Shown piece by piece: positions 61,806-64,000 of a stretch of DNA of 64,000 nt (position 1 is its first letter; the number at the start of each line of letters is the position of its first letter). The notes under the pieces were generated by a model, which had not been told where the DNA came from, did no database searches, and was given only the letters and a program-made list of their open reading frames with translations. The position numbers were made by a program, and so were the translations under genes. This stretch comes from Actomonas sp051209155 (GTDB lineage: Bacteria; Verrucomicrobiota; Verrucomicrobiia; Opitutales; Opitutaceae): NCBI GenBank assembly GCA_051209155.1, contig JBPJGB010000002.1; one strand, given 5' to 3'.

Positions 61806-63890
61806 TCAGGGACCGTTGCCCTCGGGTTCCTCTGCTTCGTCGTCGGGATTGGCGGCGCTGGCTTCCGGCGGGGGCGTGGTGAACTCGATCGGGCCCGGGT
61901 CGCGTTCGGCGTAGGACAGCGTCCAGAGGGCGTCGATGAAGGGTTGGGTGGCGGCGAAGACGACATCGAAGTTGGGGTCGGGGGAGCCGACGAGTTGCAC
62001 GTCGCCCCCGTCGCGATCGGCGATGAAGAGGGTGGAGTCGACGACCTGATTGCCGGCGTCGCCGGTGAGGGAGAGTTTCACGTCGAGGCGGAAGCGCCAG
62101 CCGCGGGACTCGCCGTTCACATTGACGGTTTCGGTGAACTCATCGGCGACGAAGCGACGGGCGCGCAGGGTGCGCACTTCGGCGCGCAGGGTGGCGAGGG
62201 CCTGGGCCTGCGTTTGGGGCAGGCCGGTGAAGACCTGGTCCCACGATTCGCCGTCGCGGAGTTCCCTTTGGAACAGGGTGGAGTTGTTGCTCAGGTCGCG
62301 CAGGTTCAGCCCGGTGATGCGGGCGCCGGCGGGCAGCTCGCGCAGGAGGCGTTGCCGGTAGTGGAGCGGGTCAACCGGAGTTGCGGCGAGGATGTCGGCC
62401 GCAACGGCGTAGACAAAGGTCTGGCGACGCAGTTTGGCGTAGGTGTTGTCGCCGGTTTGGTCGCGGCCGATGAGCAGGGTGATGTTGTCGGGGGCGAGCG
62501 AGGCGGGGTTGTCGGCGCGGAAGTTGAGGGCAATGGTGCGCTCCGGGCGACTGAGACCCCAGTCTTCGAGTTCGGCTTCGGTGGGCACGTCGCGCACGAA
62601 ACTCTGTGCGCGCAGATCGCGGAGGTGGCGCAGGAGCATGTTTTCAACGACAGCCTGGTCGGCCGGTTGGGTGCGCAGGGTGCCGTCGTCGGCGCGTTGC
62701 ACAACTTGCCATCCGGAGGCGGTGGCGAGGGCGTTGGCGGTGTTGGCACCGTTGGTGCCGCCCTCGAGGCGCAGGTTTTGCAGGGTGACGACCTGGCCGT
62801 CGCCGTCGGTGAGGGTGACGGAGTCGACCTGGCGCTCGGCGAGGTCGAGGACGAGCGGATCGCGCAGCTCACGTTGGGCGTTGCGCAAACGGTCGAGGAG
62901 TTTGGCGGGCACGGCGACGGTGAAGAGCGCGGCGCGGTTTTCCATGCGCGCGTAGTAAGCGACATCGGGTTGGGTGGCGGGACCGTTGGGCACGGCGGTG
63001 TCGCCGAGGGGGTTGCCGAGCAGAAGGGTTTCGCGGCGGGCGTTGCCTTCGAGGGTGATGCGCAGGATGGGTGTGTTGGTGCCGGAGGCGGTGGCGCGAT
63101 CGGGATGGTCGGCGGGGTCGCCGATGAACTCGAGGGTCTGGAGCGCGTTGAGCGCGTTGAGGGTGTCGCGGGTCACAATGCCGTCGGCGCGGGTGACGAT
63201 GGGCGATTCGAAGGACCAGCGGTTGCCTTCGCGGCGGATGCGCACGCGGACGTTGGCAGGGCCGGCGGCCTGGAGGTTGAGGGAACGGACCTCGAAGTCG
63301 GGGATGGTGAAGCAGGAGTTGGCGCGCAGGTCCTCGAGGTCTACGGCGAGAGCGTTGGCGAGGGTTTGCGGCACCACGTGCACGCGGGTGCCGTCGGGCG
63401 AAAGCACGTAGAGGCGGTTGCCGATGGCGGTCTTGTTGCCAATGGCAAGGGCGGTGGCGCTTGGCGTGGTGGCGCCGGCGGCGGCGTCGGCGGCGGGCAG
63501 GGCGCCGAAGGTTACGGTGAGGGGCGGCGTCTCGAGATTGTAGTCGGCGAGAGAGAGGCCGGTGGCGCCGAGGTTGGCGACGTCGTAGGAAGTCTCGTGT
63601 TCAAGGAACTGGAGTTCCTTGATGATGCGCTCGACGGCAAAGGGATTGGCGGGCCACTCGTAGGGTTCGGTGATGCGCCAGGCGTCGGCCTGTTTTTCCA
63701 GGCGAATGGTCGCGGGCAGGGTGGGACCGGTGAGTTCGAGGAATTGGATGTTGGCGGCCTCCGGGCCGAGCACGTGGCGTCGGGCCTCGCGGGCATTTTC
63801 CTCGGTGCGCCACTTCCGTTCGAATCCGAAGATAAAGAAGAAAAGGGCGACGTTGAGGAAAACGAGGATGAGCGTGACTTTGGTGCGCAT
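61806..63890 (-). CDS. DUF4340-domain protein
   Basis: 694 aa. One N-terminal TM (VTLILVFLNVALFFFIFGFE) and a long extracytoplasmic region with DUF4340 repeats (IRLEKQADAWRITEPYEWPA, RVRIRREGNRWSFESPIVTR, LRLEGGTNGANTANALATAS). DUF4340 proteins typically follow GldG-type ABC transporter genes, and the previous gene here (63899-64000) ends like one. The pairing is known in gliding and unassigned transport clusters; no gliding motility is implied by this alone. A short gap with the leader repeat separates it from the AsmA-like gene. Confidence 0.88.
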   Translation of the reverse strand: MRTKVTLILVFLNVALFFFIFGFERKWRTEENAREARRHVLGPEAANIQFLELTGPTLPATIRLEKQADAWRITEPYEWPANPFAVERIIKELQFLEHETSYDVANLGATGLSLADYNLETPPLTVTFGALPAADAAAGATTPSATALAIGNKTAIGNRLYVLSPDGTRVHVVPQTLANALAVDLEDLRANSCFTIPDFEVRSLNLQAAGPANVRVRIRREGNRWSFESPIVTRADGIVTRDTLNALNALQTLEFIGDPADHPDRATASGTNTPILRITLEGNARRETLLLGNPLGDTAVPNGPATQPDVAYYARMENRAALFTVAVPAKLLDRLRNAQRELRDPLVLDLAERQVDSVTLTDGDGQVVTLQNLRLEGGTNGANTANALATASGWQVVQRADDGTLRTQPADQAVVENMLLRHLRDLRAQSFVRDVPTEAELEDWGLSRPERTIALNFRADNPASLAPDNITLLIGRDQTGDNTYAKLRRQTFVYAVAADILAATPVDPLHYRQRLLRELPAGARITGLNLRDLSNNSTLFQRELRDGESWDQVFTGLPQTQAQALATLRAEVRTLRARRFVADEFTETVNVNGESRGWRFRLDVKLSLTGDAGNQVVDSTLFIADRDGGDVQLVGSPDPNFDVVFAATQPFIDALWTLSYAERDPGPIEFTTPPPEASAANPDDEAEEPEGNGP

Positions 63891-63898
63891 GGCGGGGC

Positions 63899-64000
63899 CT
63901 AGGAGCGTCGGGTCCAGTAGACGATGATGCCGAAGACGGCGGCGATGCCGGGGAGGATAAAGAGCAGGCTGATGCGGAGGTTGCTCAGTTCGGCGAGGCT
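63899..64000 (-). CDS. C-terminal end of a GldG-like ABC transporter component
   Basis: The last 33 residues and stop of a gene that continues beyond the window. The visible end is a TM helix followed by a basic tail: ELSNLRISLLFILPGIAAVF then GIIVYWTRRS, like the C-terminal helix of GldG-type proteins (...ilgiivywrrr). It lies 8 bp upstream of the DUF4340 start, the standard GldG-DUF4340 order. The call is limited by the small length seen. Confidence 0.65.
   Translation of the reverse strand, partial: SLAELSNLRISLLFILPGIAAVFGIIVYWTRRS

Overview
The window is GC-rich, densely coded DNA from a Gram-negative bacterium of the PVC group, most likely Verrucomicrobiota, family Opitutaceae. This is inferred from gene content: a Planctomycete/Verrucomicrobial-type heme-binding CxxCH dehydrogenase, a PQQ-type propeller ending in two verrucomicrobial C-terminal repeats, an FdhF/YdeP-type oxidoreductase, DUF4340 next to a GldG-like transporter end, a LacI regulator of the Opitutaceae style, and many secreted proteins of unknown function. 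No tRNA, rRNA, CRISPR array, transposase, integrase or prophage gene was seen, so the region looks like stable chromosome. No single known defence or secretion system is present; the novelty lies in regulatory architecture and paralogous or degenerate enzyme families.

Layout. 1-7663 (+): a TrmH-type methyltransferase, then a sigma-54 two-component module (response regulator, small secreted protein, outer-membrane barrel, histidine kinase, secreted propeller). The small secreted gene carries two identical-type palindromes and a near-perfect -24/-12 promoter. 7691-16550 (mostly -): an ACT-domain regulator, two tandem HDOD-GAF paralogs, mobA-fdhD-fdhF and a cytidylate-kinase-like protein. 16711-19372 (+): an ArsR regulator with a palindrome at its start codon, an SRPBCC protein translationally coupled to it, a DUF4287 protein and a membrane-anchored protein. 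19435-25284: a 5'-nucleotidase, the PVC cytochrome, a NIPSNAP protein and an esterase.

25446-30977 (+): three tandem secreted TPR proteins with a degenerate metallopeptidase-like N-terminal domain. 31028-34072 (-): an ECF sigma factor with an anti-sigma factor and three secreted proteins. 34149-45972: an orphan CHASE4 histidine kinase, a TMEM220 protein, a Dcp-type peptidase, an NfeD-flotillin pair, an oligopeptide-binding lipoprotein and a PIN-PhoH ATPase. 46040-53448: a duplicated pair of small secreted proteins, a Gfo/Idh/MocA oxidoreductase, peptide deformylase, two envelope proteins and a sulfatase-fold protein that has lost its catalytic residues. 53494-64000 (-): a LacI regulator, a large hybrid kinase, then a GldG-end / DUF4340 / AsmA-like run.

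Non-coding structure stands out in three ways: a 19-bp palindrome family (two copies at 8346-8466, one at 24348-24366), a pyrimidine-rich micro-repeat directly in front of three unrelated start codons (15706, 48574, 61757), and purine/pyrimidine inverted-repeat elements (13398 and 32195). All functional names rest on motif recognition by eye; no database search was run.
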